Counted from the first letter of the stretch, positions 17,320-26,535 are shown. The stretch: 64,000 nucleotides of DNA from an uncultured Gammaproteobacteria bacterium (GCA_905479195.1 CAJQLO010000001.1:618694-682693), one strand, 5' to 3'. Translations and numbers: made by a program. Notes: a model not told the origin generated them from the letters alone.

Positions 17320-18993
17320 TTAGAATAAGCCAATTATATTGCCATTTTCATCCAGATCAATTTTTTCAGCAGCTGGTACTTTTGGTAGTCCAGGCATTGT
17401 CATTATATCCCCGCATACCATTACAACAAACTCTGCACCCGCAGCTAATCTGACTTCTCTTATAGTAATTGTATGGCCAGATGGAGCTCCTCTCAACGTA
17501 GGATCAGTAGAAAATGAATATTGGGTTTTAGCCACGCAAACAGGATACTTTCCATATCCATTTTCTTGTAGCTCATCTATTTGTTTTTTAATCTTTGCTG
17601 GTGCTGAAATTCCACTAGCACCATAAATCTTCTGTGCAATAGTTTCCATTTTAGACCATAAATCAAGATCATCTTCATATAGATACTTGAAGTTATTTTG
17701 AGATTCATCGATAACTTTAACTACAGTTTCAGCCAGTTCTTTAGCGCCTTCTCCTCCGTTAGCATGATGTGTTGAAGATATTATAGGCACATCTAGCTCG
17801 CTTGACTTATCTTGTAGTATTTTTCTCTCAGCCTCAGTGTCTGATGCAAAACCATTTATTCCTACAACAACTGGAAGGCCATAGTGTTCTTTTAAATTTT
17901 TAACATGTCTTTCCAGGTTAACAAGACCCTTTGTGAGATACTCACAACCTTCTTTACTAAACTCTTCTTTAGGACATCCCCCATGATATTTTAGAGCTCT
18001 TATTGTAGCTACTAAAACAACAACTGATGGCGTTAATTTCGCCTTTCTGCATTTTATATCTAGAAACTTCTCAGCTCCTAAATCTGCACCAAAACCTGCT
18101 TCTGTAACCACATAATCTGCAAGTTTAAGAGATGCTTTTGTCGCAATAACAGAATTGCAGCCATGTGCGATATTGGCAAAAGGGCCGCCATGTATTATGG
18201 CAGGATTATTCTCTAAAGTTTGAACAAGATTAGGCATCATCGCATCTTTAAGTAAAACAGTCATCGCTCCATGAGCGTTTATATCTCTTGCAAGTATTGG
18301 TTTTTTCTCTCTTGTATATGCAACTACTATATCGCCTAGTCTTTTTTTTAAATCAACAAGCGATGTTGCTAAGCAAAATATTGCCATTACTTCTGAAGCT
18401 ACCACGATATCAAACCCATCTTCTCTAGGATATCCATTTCCAATTGAGCCAAGAGAGCATACAGTTTTTCTAAGAGCCCTATCATTCATATCTAAAACTC
18501 TTTTCCACGCAACCCTTCTTACATCAATACTTAATTTATTACCATGATGTATATGATTATCCAACATCGCAGCCAAGAGGTTGTTAGCTAACTGAATAGC
18601 ATTAAAATCACCAGTAAAGTGAAGATTAATATCTTCCATGGGAATCACTTGAGCCATTCCTCCTCCTGCTGCCCCACCCTTCATTCCAAAAACTGGGCCT
18701 AACGAAGGTTCTCTAATAGTCACAAGAGCTTTTTTTCCAATTGCATTCAATGCATCTCCTAGACCTACAGATGTAGTTGTCTTACCCTCTCCTGCGGGGG
18801 TCGGACTAATTGCAGTTACCAATATAAGTTTTCCATCTTTTTTATCTTCAAGACTATTTAAAAAATCAAGGGAGATTTTAGCTTTATAATGACCATATGG
18901 CTCTAGTGAGTCCTCAGGTATGTTGATTTTTTTTGCAATTGTAGATATTTTTTCTAATTTTGCTGCTTGTGCGATTTCTATATCTGTTTTCAT
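17320..18993 (-). CDS. fhs: Formate-tetrahydrofolate ligase
   Basis: Makes 10-formyl-THF from formate, THF and ATP for one-carbon metabolism. About 557 residues, full length for the family. The P-loop is [18 protein letters not shown] (about residue 65), followed by [18 protein letters not shown] and FTGDFNAI. The C terminus ends [17 protein letters not shown], typical of Fhs. The ATG at 19017 is upstream and in frame, but MKTDIEIAQ at 18993 with GGGAG upstream is the better start. A structured 5' leader lies at 19044-19079. Its C1 product would feed purine synthesis and glycine/serine metabolism (glyA and purL are in this window). Confidence 0.96.
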   Translation of the reverse strand: MKTDIEIAQAAKLEKISTIAKKINIPEDSLEPYGHYKAKISLDFLNSLEDKKDGKLILVTAISPTPAGEGKTTTSVGLGDALNAIGKKALVTIREPSLGPVFGMKGGAAGGGMAQVIPMEDINLHFTGDFNAIQLANNLLAAMLDNHIHHGNKLSIDVRRVAWKRVLDMNDRALRKTVCSLGSIGNGYPREDGFDIVVASEVMAIFCLATSLVDLKKRLGDIVVAYTREKKPILARDINAHGAMTVLLKDAMMPNLVQTLENNPAIIHGGPFANIAHGCNSVIATKASLKLADYVVTEAGFGADLGAEKFLDIKCRKAKLTPSVVVLVATIRALKYHGGCPKEEFSKEGCEYLTKGLVNLERHVKNLKEHYGLPVVVGINGFASDTEAERKILQDKSSELDVPIISSTHHANGGEGAKELAETVVKVIDESQNNFKYLYEDDLDLWSKMETIAQKIYGASGISAPAKIKKQIDELQENGYGKYPVCVAKTQYSFSTDPTLRGAPSGHTITIREVRLAAGAEFVVMVCGDIMTMPGLPKVPAAEKIDLDENGNIIGLF

Positions 18994-19043
18994 GATTAAG
19001 CTCCCAAAGTATGACACTAAAACGAATAATAACTATAATCTTA

Positions 19044-19079
19044 ATTTAGCTCAGATTCAAGAAGACTTGGAGCTCAAAT
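19044..19079 (-). promoter_or_regulatory. Nested hairpin in the fhs leader
   Basis: About 50-85 bases upstream of the fhs start, the minus strand can fold with an outer stem ATTTgAGCTC/GAGCTAAAT and an inner stem CAAG-TCTT-CTTG. I could not match it to the ZTP (pfl) or THF riboswitch consensus, both of which are known to precede folate genes. It may be a simple mRNA-stabilising hairpin. Confidence 0.35.
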
Positions 19080-19143
19080 TAGAGTTTTTCCTCATATAAC
19101 TATGCATTTATTTTTAATTTTGATGCTGATATTAATAGTTATA

Positions 19144-19938
19144 TTAAAACTTTTTAATATCCAATAATTTACATTCACCAGAAATCGGATCTTCCCCAGT
19201 CTCTGTAACTATTAAAGACCCTGAAACTCTGTTAATTAATATTTCTTCTGTTTCATTAGAACCAAGAATATGTGTTGTTGAAAACTTAACGCTTTCAAGC
19301 TCCATTTCATTTACTCCGATTGACTCGACCAATACTTCTTTACTTTCATTGAAGTAAAATGTTCTCTCTATCTGATTAATTTCACATAATATATATATAT
19401 TATTCGTGTTAATTAAGATTTCATCTGATTTTTTCTCCAAATCTACAGTATCCATTTCATCAATTTTTATATCTTCAGGCTGATCAGGTATATCATTGAG
19501 GAGCATGCTATCTGAAACTCTCCTGTCAACGCATAATTCAAATGGAATTTTTAATAGTCCACTATCAAAAAGATGAAGATTGACTTTAGAGTTATTGATT
19601 ATAAATAAATGTGTTTTAAACCCAGTATAAATCAATTTATTATTCTGCGAGTTAATCGATAGACATAATCTATATCCATTATAATCATTCCTCATTTGAC
19701 TAATTGAGATTTTACTCGGCTTATTTATAAATTCTACTTTAGCGCCTTCATGATTAACGAGGGTCTCTTGAAGAAAATCTTTTAATATTTTCTGATAATT
19801 CTCTGGATATTCACCATAGCTTTCTTCTGAAAGCCTATCAGTATTACGTTCTGGCATAACCATACCAGTCATGGGCATCAGACCTTTAGAGCAACCTGAG
19901 AGAATTAACATCAGCGATATAAGTAATATTTTATTCAT
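19144..19938 (-). CDS. Unknown lipoprotein downstream of tRNA-Leu
   Basis: About 264 residues beginning MNKILLISLMLILSGCSKG, a clear lipoprotein signal with lipobox LSGC (Cys about residue 16). The mature part has no motif I recognise and is rich in acidic and beta-strand-like segments. The +2 residue is Ser, which favours outer-membrane sorting by the Lol rule. The long open frame extends through the tRNA-Leu gene to 20022, but that extension is tRNA sequence read as protein and is rejected. The ATG lies only 6 bases after the tRNA 3' end. Confidence 0.8.
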   Translation of the reverse strand: MNKILLISLMLILSGCSKGLMPMTGMVMPERNTDRLSEESYGEYPENYQKILKDFLQETLVNHEGAKVEFINKPSKISISQMRNDYNGYRLCLSINSQNNKLIYTGFKTHLFIINNSKVNLHLFDSGLLKIPFELCVDRRVSDSMLLNDIPDQPEDIKIDEMDTVDLEKKSDEILINTNNIYILCEINQIERTFYFNESKEVLVESIGVNEMELESVKFSTTHILGSNETEEILINRVSGSLIVTETGEDPISGECKLLDIKKF

Positions 19939-19944
19939 AAATTT

Positions 19945-20028
19945 TGCCCAGGGCCGGAGTCGAACCGGCACGAGGTTGCCCTCGAGGGATTTTAAGTCCC
20001 TTGCGTCTACCAATTCCGCCACCCGGGC
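19945..20028 (-). tRNA. tRNA-Leu(UAA)
   Basis: An 84-base leucine-type tRNA with a long variable arm. The acceptor stem GCCCGGG pairs with CCTGGGC (one G-U), discriminator A. The anticodon stem AGGGA/TCCCT holds loop CTTAAAA with anticodon TAA. The T arm is GCCGG-TTCGACT-CCGGC. CCA is not encoded. All stems pair, in contrast to the decayed copy at 20789-20872. Confidence 0.97.
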
Positions 20029-20068
20029 GAGTGTTTCAATACTTATAGACTTGAATCAGTATACCTAA

Positions 20069-20776
20069 TTAAGACCAGCCATGAAAGTTTTCATTTTTCC
20101 ATACAGCAATTGTCTTTTGAGAACAAGATTCGATAGTGCTTATATCTGATAAGACAAAATCAGGTGTAGGGAGTAAATAAGGCTTAAGATTGAAATTAAT
20201 TGGCTTCCATCTGTCACCAAACTTATTATTGATATTCTTAGTTAATTTTGGAAAATTTGTAATTGCAATATATTTATAATTATGTTTTTTAATATTATTT
20301 AGGCATAAAATGATATCAGAGTATTTTAGATGTACCAATAAATCTCTAACTAAAATAATATCTGCTTTAGGTAAATCATCATGTGATAAATTTTTTTTAA
20401 TGAAACTTACTTTGGCATTGCTATATTTTTTATTATTTACAATGATCATGTCTTCTACAATATCGCATCCTATATATTCAATATTATGCAAGTTTAATTT
20501 AGACATCCATTCCCAATCTCCACAAGGTATATCCAGGAAAGATTTAATTTGATGCTTATTAATAAAATTCGGTAACTCTATAGAAAGATTATGTGTTGAC
20601 TCATCTAAATTAGAGCCGGCACCGGATAGTGAGCCATTATTGATATTTTGCCAATATTTATATTTATAAATGAAATTAAATTTTTTTTCCTCATCCCTTA
20701 TCAAGGAAATAAAAATAAAAGATATTTTGTCTTTTATTAATCTCATGAGTTTTTGGAATTTACTAGCAGTCTTCAT
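20069..20776 (-). CDS. Class I SAM-dependent methyltransferase, substrate unknown
   Basis: A 235-residue Rossmann methyltransferase. SAM motif I is FLDIPCGDWEWM (about 79-90) and the acidic end of strand 2 is YIGCDIVEDM (about 101-110). ADIILVRDLLVHL is motif IV-like, with a possible catalytic or structural Asp. FKQ-rich basic residues at the N terminus precede an amphipathic helix. The gene lies alone between a chimeric tRNA pseudogene (20789-20872) and tRNA-Leu (19945-20028), about 40 bases from the latter. That is a typical setting for a gene acquired at a tRNA locus. Nearby GT4 and deacetylase genes suggest a surface-glycan or small-molecule substrate, but this is an inference. Confidence 0.85.
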   Translation of the reverse strand: MKTASKFQKLMRLIKDKISFIFISLIRDEEKKFNFIYKYKYWQNINNGSLSGAGSNLDESTHNLSIELPNFINKHQIKSFLDIPCGDWEWMSKLNLHNIEYIGCDIVEDMIIVNNKKYSNAKVSFIKKNLSHDDLPKADIILVRDLLVHLKYSDIILCLNNIKKHNYKYIAITNFPKLTKNINNKFGDRWKPINFNLKPYLLPTPDFVLSDISTIESCSQKTIAVWKNENFHGWS

Positions 20777-20788
20777 TTTATTTATTTT

Positions 20789-20872
20789 AGGCTAAGCTCG
20801 GAATCAAACCGATACGAGGTTTTCCTCGAGGAACTTTAAGTCCTTTATGTATACCAATTCCGCCACCCGAGC
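20789..20872 (-). pseudogene. Chimeric tRNA pseudogene: Leu 5' part, Cys 3' end
   Basis: An 84-base sequence whose 5' part follows tRNA-Leu(UAA) (GGTGGCGGAATTGGTA, GGACTTAAA, CTCGAGG, ACCTCGT). Its last about 23 bases follow tRNA-Cys (GATTCCGA, CTTAGCCT, including the Cys-type discriminator T). The acceptor ends no longer pair (GCTCGGG against CTTAGCC), the anticodon stem AAGGA/TTCCT has an A-C mismatch, and the T loop reads TTTGATT. It should not work as a tRNA. A recombination between the flanking tRNA-Leu and tRNA-Cys genes would explain it. Confidence 0.8.
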
Positions 20873-21016
20873 GAGTACAAACTAATTGCGACAGACATTA
20901 TTTCAATATATTAAATAATTATATCTAACATACGTCGAAATCTTACAAAAATATAGCATAATTAAACATACAACACAATGTAAGCTAGTTTAGAGTATAA
21001 ATAATTTAAGTAATTA

Positions 21017-21087
21017 AGGCTAAGGTCGGAATCGAACCGGCGTTGACGGCTTTGCAGGCCGCTGCATTACCACTCTGCCACTTAGCC
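21017..21087 (-). tRNA. tRNA-Cys(GCA)
   Basis: A 71-base tRNA. The acceptor stem GGCTAAG/CTTAGCC pairs perfectly and the discriminator is T (U), as usual for tRNA-Cys. The anticodon arm CGGCC-TGCAAA-type loop has anticodon GCA. The T arm is GCCGG-TTCGATT-CCGAC. CCA is not encoded. Confidence 0.96.
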
Positions 21088-21168
21088 ATAACCTTGTGTT
21101 GGTAATCGTAGAATTGTATCACGTTTATTTAAGAAAGCATTATAGGCAATCATTTTAAAAGATTTATC

Positions 21169-21957
21169 TTAACTAGTTCCCACCAAGCATGACATTTGTT
21201 TATTTAGTACAAAATTTGGCATTTTCTTAATCACATCTAATGTTTTATCTTTCAAAATAGATATTTCTTGATTTGTTCTTCCCGCCGAACTTTCTCTCCA
21301 TAAAAGAGTAGACCAATAGTATGTGGCATACTCCTCAGCTGTCGGAAAGGACATTTGAGTATCAACAAATTCCAGAGAAGTTTTATTTTTACCAAAGACA
21401 GTAGAAAAGAGTTTAGTAAATTCCTCCTCTATTCTATGCATTCTACTAAAATCCTCAGCATTTCTTTTTTTTCCTGTAACTGCAAGGTTAATTTCATCTA
21501 GCTCAAGAGCATTTTTTGAAGATGGTCCTGTAATCACAAATTTTGCATTATCTAACATATGTTTAGCTAAATCATTAACAAGACTCGCAGGATCTTGAGT
21601 ATAATATATAGAGTATATTGAGAATATCCAATTATACTGCAAATCAGAAAAACTTAATTTATCATAATCTATTGCCTCAATTGTTACATTATCAGATAAA
21701 GATTTATGTCTTTTTTTCGCAATATTTATAAGATCTGTATTTATATCAATTGCATGTAATTTACCATTAGGTTTTATAGAATTCCAAAACAAGTCAATAA
21801 AATTACCATCTCCACAACCTAGGTCTAAAATATTATCAGCTTGTTTGATTTCAAATTTACCTATTAACCACTCATGTAAGTTGAAATTACTATATTTTGC
21901 ATGAGCAGAAATCCTATTTTCAAGGGCTTTATCGACTTCTTTATAACTATAATCCAT
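21169..21957 (-). CDS. Class I SAM-dependent methyltransferase
   Basis: About 262 residues starting MDYSYKEVDKAL. Motif I is ILDLGCGDGNFID (about 45-57), motif II LHAIDINTDLI (about 70-80), and a motif IV-like stretch is YNWIFSIYSIYY. The fold and motif order match Methyltransf_11/25-type enzymes, some of which act on polyketide-like, quinone or sugar substrates; the substrate cannot be read from the sequence. The ATG at 22011 would add an 18-residue basic leader not seen in such enzymes. The gene is divergent from the GT4 gene at 22061, so the two probably share a promoter region. Confidence 0.85.
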   Translation of the reverse strand: MDYSYKEVDKALENRISAHAKYSNFNLHEWLIGKFEIKQADNILDLGCGDGNFIDLFWNSIKPNGKLHAIDINTDLINIAKKRHKSLSDNVTIEAIDYDKLSFSDLQYNWIFSIYSIYYTQDPASLVNDLAKHMLDNAKFVITGPSSKNALELDEINLAVTGKKRNAEDFSRMHRIEEEFTKLFSTVFGKNKTSLEFVDTQMSFPTAEEYATYYWSTLLWRESSAGRTNQEISILKDKTLDVIKKMPNFVLNKQMSCLVGTS

Positions 21958-22060
21958 TTTATTTGTTCCTAAATATTTATAAAATCTTATCACAAAATTT
22001 TTTGAAATCATATATGATAAAACATGACTAAATCAATATTTATTGTCGAGATAATGCTTT

Positions 22061-23170
22061 ATGAATAAAGGGCGTATAACATTAGTATCAAACAACTATT
22101 GGACCTTATATAAATTTAGATATGATGTCATTCAAATGCTAGTTAATGAGGGGTACTCTGTTAATTTAATTGCAAAAAAAGATTCCTATCATATGAATTT
22201 TTCTCATAAAAATATAAAGAAACATTTTTTGCCTTTACAGGAAAGAGGAAAAAATATCTTTAATGAAATCAAAACTTTTTTGACTATATATAAATTACAT
22301 AAAGAAATTAATCCAAAAATTGTTTTTAATTTCACACTAAAGCCTAATATATATAGTTCTATAAGTACTAGAATTTTAAAGATCAAAACAGTCTCTATGA
22401 TCACTGGGCTTGGACATGTATTTATCCAAAAAAATATTTTTCTAAAATATTTTGTAATAAATATGCTTCGTATATCTTTAAAAAAATCTAATGAAATATG
22501 GTTTACAAATAAATTTGATAGAGAATATTTTAGACAGAAAAAAATTTTAAGATCTCAAAAAACATTCATTGTGCCTGGAGCTGGAATAAAGATTAAGAAT
22601 ACAAAAGTTCTAAGGAAACATATTGATAAAAAATGTAATTTTATTATGGTTGCAAGACTTTTAAAGGAAAAAGGAATTAAGGAATTTTTGTCTGCAGCAA
22701 AATACTTTAAAAATGATCAAGATAAAGATTTTATACTCATTGGCGCTCATTCAGATGACAATGATCATGTTTCTAAAAAATTATTAGATCATTGCGTAAA
22801 AGAAAAATTAATTTACTATCATCCGCATACGGATGATGTTGATAGTTTTTTAAAAAAATCTCACTGCATTATCCATCCTTCCTACAGAGAAGGTATCTCT
22901 ACAGTATTACTAGAAGCAGCATCTCTTAAAATTCCCATAATTACAACGAAAGTTCCAGGATGCATAGATATCGTATTGAGCGAAGATTATGGTTTCTTAT
23001 GCGAGGCATCAAATTCACAATCCTTAATTGCAAAGGTAATTGAGTTCATAACTATATATAAAAGAGACCCTGGGTCTATTGACCGAAAAGTAAATAAAGT
23101 ATTTGAACATGTATCAAAAAACTTTAATAGAGAAAATATAATAGAAAAATTTAAACTAACAGTACAGTAA
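22061..23170 (+). CDS. Glycosyltransferase family 4 protein
   Basis: A 369-residue GT-B fold glycosyltransferase. The N-terminal half starts GRITLVSNNYWTLYKFRYDVIQML, the usual acceptor-domain opening for GT4 enzymes in capsule loci (a FRxDVI-like start). The donor domain carries VARLLKEKGIKEFLSAA (about 200) and the E-x7-E motif in YREGISTVLLEAASLKIPIITTKVPG (about 285-310). The predicted role is transferring a nucleotide-sugar residue to a lipid-linked acceptor at the inner membrane. It is followed after about 56 bases by a PIG-L deacetylase, a common pairing for making an amino-sugar-containing glycan or glycolipid. Confidence 0.9.
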   Translation: MNKGRITLVSNNYWTLYKFRYDVIQMLVNEGYSVNLIAKKDSYHMNFSHKNIKKHFLPLQERGKNIFNEIKTFLTIYKLHKEINPKIVFNFTLKPNIYSSISTRILKIKTVSMITGLGHVFIQKNIFLKYFVINMLRISLKKSNEIWFTNKFDREYFRQKKILRSQKTFIVPGAGIKIKNTKVLRKHIDKKCNFIMVARLLKEKGIKEFLSAAKYFKNDQDKDFILIGAHSDDNDHVSKKLLDHCVKEKLIYYHPHTDDVDSFLKKSHCIIHPSYREGISTVLLEAASLKIPIITTKVPGCIDIVLSEDYGFLCEASNSQSLIAKVIEFITIYKRDPGSIDRKVNKVFEHVSKNFNRENIIEKFKLTVQ

Positions 23171-23226
23171 TACTTATGTATAAATCATTGATTTATGTAT
23201 AATTGTGATTATATAAGGAATAAACA

Positions 23227-23928
23227 ATGAATAAGAAATCCGTATTAATAGTAGTTGCACATCCAGATGATGAAATACTTGGTGCAGGTGCAACAATACA
23301 CAAACTCTCTTCTATTGGAGTTGAAATAAACTGCTTAATTCTATCTGGCCATGTTGATGCTAGATCTACGAAGGTTTCAAAGGAAGGGATACTTAAGAAT
23401 ATTAAGACTTCAGGTGATCTAGTTGGAATAAATGACCATACAATAGGTTTCTTTAAAAATGTCGAATTGAATACTTATCCACACTTAGAAATCGTTCAGT
23501 TTATTGAAGATGCTTTGAAGAAGTACCAACCAACAACCATCATAACTCATCATGCGTCTGATATTAATGATGATCATGTAATTACTTCTAAGGCATGCTT
23601 AGTAGCGGCAAGACTATATCAAAGACAAGATACCACAAGTCAAATTCATAATATACTTGCAATGGAAATACCCTCTTCAACTGATTGGGCATATCAGTCA
23701 TCCAATCCTTATCAGGCTAACTATTATTGTCATATCGATAAAGATAATCTTGAGAAGAAAATTGATGCATTAAGAGCTTATGAAGATGTATTGCGCTCAG
23801 AACCTCACCCTAGGTCAATTGCTGCGATTAGCTCGTTAGCTATAACTCGGGGTTCTCAGTGTGGAAATAATTTGGCAGAATCGTTCCAGTCAGTTTACAG
23901 TCTTCTTCTTGAGGAATCTGTTAAATAG
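23227..23928 (+). CDS. PIG-L family (LmbE-like) zinc deacetylase
   Basis: A 233-residue member of the PIG-L/LmbE family of zinc-dependent N-deacetylases acting on GlcNAc-containing glycans or conjugates. The metal motif AHPDDEILGAGATIHKL lies at residues 12-28 and the second site HHASDINDDHVIT at about 110-122. Arg-Pro and GS motifs near the C terminus are usual in the family. An upstream GGAAT sits at 7-8 bases from the ATG. With the GT4 gene upstream it probably makes a de-N-acetylated sugar on a surface glycan; the substrate is an inference. Confidence 0.92.
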   Translation: MNKKSVLIVVAHPDDEILGAGATIHKLSSIGVEINCLILSGHVDARSTKVSKEGILKNIKTSGDLVGINDHTIGFFKNVELNTYPHLEIVQFIEDALKKYQPTTIITHHASDINDDHVITSKACLVAARLYQRQDTTSQIHNILAMEIPSSTDWAYQSSNPYQANYYCHIDKDNLEKKIDALRAYEDVLRSEPHPRSIAAISSLAITRGSQCGNNLAESFQSVYSLLLEESVK

Positions 23929-23943
23929 TTAATTGAGTTTATG

Positions 23944-24016
23944 AGCGAGAAACGGGGCTCAAACCCGCGACCTCAACCTTGGCAAGGTTGCGCTCTATCA
24001 ACTGAGCTATTCTCGC
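23944..24016 (-). tRNA. tRNA-Gly(GCC)
   Basis: 73 bases. The acceptor GCGAGAA/TTCTCGC pairs and the discriminator is T. The D arm is AGCTC-AGTTGATA-GAGC, the anticodon loop TTGCCAA has anticodon GCC, and the T arm loop is TTTGAGC-like (CGGGTTTGAGCCCCG). CCA is not encoded. It lies just downstream of, and opposite to, the PIG-L gene. Confidence 0.96.
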
Positions 24017-24032
24017 AAATAAATTTATAAGA

Positions 24033-24587
24033 TTACTTTATAATAACATTCCATGACTTTTTAACATAATAAAAAAATGATATCAATGTTAATAAAGATG
24101 CAATTTGCAATAAATGTATTCCTAGCTGATAAACATCAATACCAAAAAATGGAAATTTATATAATAATAGCAAAAGCGATATTAGTTGTATTGTTGTTTT
24201 AATTTTTGATATCAATAATACGCTTAACTTCACACTATGCCCTACTTCCGCTAATCTTTGTCTTATTGCTATAATTAAAAACTCTCTAGTAACAATAATT
24301 AGGACAGGGATAAGAAACAAAATATCTTGGTTTTCAGATGTTAGAAGTATTAAAGTAATAATTACAAGAAGTTTGTCGGCAACAGGGTCTAGAAACTCAC
24401 CAAAGCTTGTTACTTGCTTCATATAACGTGCAAAAAAACCATCAAGGTAATCAGTCACCGTTGCTAATAAGAATAGGGAGAATATTATTATTCTATAACT
24501 CTCTTCATTCGATAAGAACAAATATACTATCAAAGGAATTAGCAATATCCTCGTTATCGTCAATGAATTGGGAATATTAAATTTCAT
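24033..24587 (-). CDS. pgsA: CDP-diacylglycerol-glycerol-3-phosphate 3-phosphatidyltransferase
   Basis: Makes phosphatidylglycerol-phosphate at the inner membrane. 184 residues, as expected. It starts MKFNIPNSLTITRILLIPLIVYLF. The CDP-alcohol phosphatidyltransferase signature D-G-x2-A-R-x8-G-x3-D-x3-D is visible as DYLDGFFARYMKQVTSFGEFLDPVADK (residues about 47-73), followed by four or so membrane helices. It overlaps the uvrC 3' end by 11 bases, a gene pair common in gammaproteobacteria. Confidence 0.96.
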   Translation of the reverse strand: MKFNIPNSLTITRILLIPLIVYLFLSNEESYRIIIFSLFLLATVTDYLDGFFARYMKQVTSFGEFLDPVADKLLVIITLILLTSENQDILFLIPVLIIVTREFLIIAIRQRLAEVGHSVKLSVLLISKIKTTIQLISLLLLLYKFPFFGIDVYQLGIHLLQIASLLTLISFFYYVKKSWNVIIK

Positions 24588-26376
24588 TATTATGTAAGTG
24601 ATTATAAATTATATCAGCTAAATGCATGCTAATGCCCGAAACATTAGTTAAGTCTTCAGCTGATGATTTTAGAACTCCTTGTATTCCCCCAAAATATTTT
24701 AATAATTCTATTTTTTTAATTTTACCTATTCCTGGGATAGAGTCTAGCTTAGAATTATATTGTTTCTGATTAGATTTCTGTCTTTGCCCGATAATTGCAA
24801 ATCTATGCGCTTCATCTCTCATTTTCTGTATTGTGATAATTGTCTTTTTTGATAAAGTTAAAGTAATATCATTGAAATTTATATCCAATATCCTGTCATT
24901 ATCAGTATTACGCTTATGCCCCTTAACTATCCCCAAAACCATTAGGCTCGATATGTTTAGTTCTTTTAATACCAGTTTTGCTTGGGTGATTTGACCTTTT
25001 CCTCCATCGACTACGATAATGTCTGGAAGGCTATTCTCGTCTTGAAGTTTTTTTAATCTTTTTCTCATGACAAATTTAATAGCTCCATAGTCATCTGATT
25101 TTTTAATATCAACCACATTATATCTTCTATATAGATTTTTTTGAGGTCCATATTTTGTAAACCATACGCATGAGCCCTGTGTATTTGAACCACTCAAGTG
25201 ACTAATATCAAAACAAATAATATTCTCTACTTCGTCAATATGCTTGAAATCATTATTTAATGATGCAAAGAGATTATCTTTTGATTTAGAGTTTATTAAT
25301 AACTGTAAACGATCATCTGTATTAGCTTGACATATTTTTGACCATGTTGAGTAAGGTTTTCGATTAGAATAAATTAACTTAATACTCTTCTTATGTTTTC
25401 TAGACAATACATTCATTAATAAAGCAGAGTCTTGAAATTCACTTGGTACGACAATTTTATTAGGAGGATTATTGGTAAGGTAATATTGTTTAAAAAAAGA
25501 ATTTAAAATTATCTCCGGTGAATCTTGAGAATTTTTAAACTCAAAAGTCTTATTCCCTAAATTAACACCATCTCTTACAAGAAATACATCAATACAATAA
25601 ATATCATCTATATTGCTACATGTAATAATATCCAGATCTTTCTGATTATTAATAATATTTTTAGATTTAGTTAAGCTCCTGATCATAGATATTTTATCTC
25701 TCACCATTGATGCTTCTTCAAACTCTTGGCTAGATGAATAGTTTTCCATTTTTAGACTATATTCGTTAATAAGAGACTCATTCTTCCCTTGCAGGAAAAG
25801 TATTGTATTTTTAACTGAAGTACTATAATGCTCTTTGCTTATCAAACCTACACAAGGGGCATCACAACGATTAATTTGATGTTGTAAACATGGTTTATTT
25901 CTATTATTAAAATATGAATTTTCACATGATCTTATTTTAAATATTTTTTGAGTTAAATTTAACATGTATCTTACATGAGCTACCTGTGTATATGGTCCGA
26001 AAAATATACCATTTTTAGTATTTTTATTTCCTCGATAAAATTTGATTGAAGGAAACTCATGACTAGTATCAATATAAATATATGGATATGACTTATCATC
26101 TCTTAAAAGAATATTGTACTTAGGTTTATGCTTTTTGATAAGCGTGTTTTCAAGTATCAGTGCCTCTTCTTCATTTTCAGTTATAATAACTTCAATGTCA
26201 GATATGTGTTCAACTAACTTCTGAGTCTTTATACCGCTAACAGACTTATTAAAATAAGACGAAATTCTTTTTTTTAAATTTAAAGCTTTTCCAATATATA
26301 TGATCTTAGAATTTTGGTCTAAGAATTTATATATTCCTGGTCTACTCGTTATATCTAATATTAATTTATCAATCAT
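24577..26376 (-). CDS. uvrC: UvrABC excinuclease subunit C
   Basis: About 599 residues, full length. The N-terminal GIY-YIG nuclease is RPGIYKFLDQNSKIIYIGKA (about 13-32) with GKALNLKKRISSYF. Four cysteines in SCENSYFNNRNKPCLQHQ and RCDAPC (about 150-178) match the proposed iron-sulfur site of UvrC. A UVR motif (about 205-240), the RNase H-like 5' nuclease (CFDISHLSGSNTQGSCVWF, VVDGGKGQ) and a C-terminal helix-hairpin-helix (IPGIGKIKKIELL) follow. The start at 26376 (MIDKLI) is preferred over 26391. Confidence 0.96.
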   Translation of the reverse strand: MIDKLILDITSRPGIYKFLDQNSKIIYIGKALNLKKRISSYFNKSVSGIKTQKLVEHISDIEVIITENEEEALILENTLIKKHKPKYNILLRDDKSYPYIYIDTSHEFPSIKFYRGNKNTKNGIFFGPYTQVAHVRYMLNLTQKIFKIRSCENSYFNNRNKPCLQHQINRCDAPCVGLISKEHYSTSVKNTILFLQGKNESLINEYSLKMENYSSSQEFEEASMVRDKISMIRSLTKSKNIINNQKDLDIITCSNIDDIYCIDVFLVRDGVNLGNKTFEFKNSQDSPEIILNSFFKQYYLTNNPPNKIVVPSEFQDSALLMNVLSRKHKKSIKLIYSNRKPYSTWSKICQANTDDRLQLLINSKSKDNLFASLNNDFKHIDEVENIICFDISHLSGSNTQGSCVWFTKYGPQKNLYRRYNVVDIKKSDDYGAIKFVMRKRLKKLQDENSLPDIIVVDGGKGQITQAKLVLKELNISSLMVLGIVKGHKRNTDNDRILDINFNDITLTLSKKTIITIQKMRDEAHRFAIIGQRQKSNQKQYNSKLDSIPGIGKIKKIELLKYFGGIQGVLKSSAEDLTNVSGISMHLADIIYNHLHNNEI

Positions 26377-26534
26377 AGCTTTAACCGGCATGATTTAGCT
26401 AAAAAAAAAATATCTCTCAATATTTTCTTGTTAAGTCTTCTGGTATTTATATTGATTTTATTGCAGTGATAAAAGTCAATAAAGTGCTCATGGATTCTGT
26501 GACATCTTATACATGAATCTAATGCTTTTAACAT
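26373..26534 (-). CDS. Possible small CxxC protein between fabH and uvrC
   Basis: An open frame of 53 residues begins ATG one base after the fabH stop and ends inside the uvrC start region, filling the only gap in this operon. The protein starts MLKALDSCIRCHRIHEHF, with a CxxCH-like motif (zinc-ribbon or haem-binding style), and is basic and helical at its end. I know no named family for it. It could be a real small gene or chance frame. Confidence 0.3.
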   Translation of the reverse strand: MLKALDSCIRCHRIHEHFIDFYHCNKININTRRLNKKILRDIFFLAKSCRLKL

Positions 26535-26535
26535 C

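Noticed and set aside
19939-20022. N-terminal extension MAELVDARDLKS of the lipoprotein frame
   Set aside because: It is the tRNA-Leu gene read as protein. A signal peptide with lipobox starts at 19938.
20789-20872. Functional second tRNA-Leu
   Set aside because: Mismatched acceptor and anticodon stems and Cys-like 3' end; recorded as a pseudogene.
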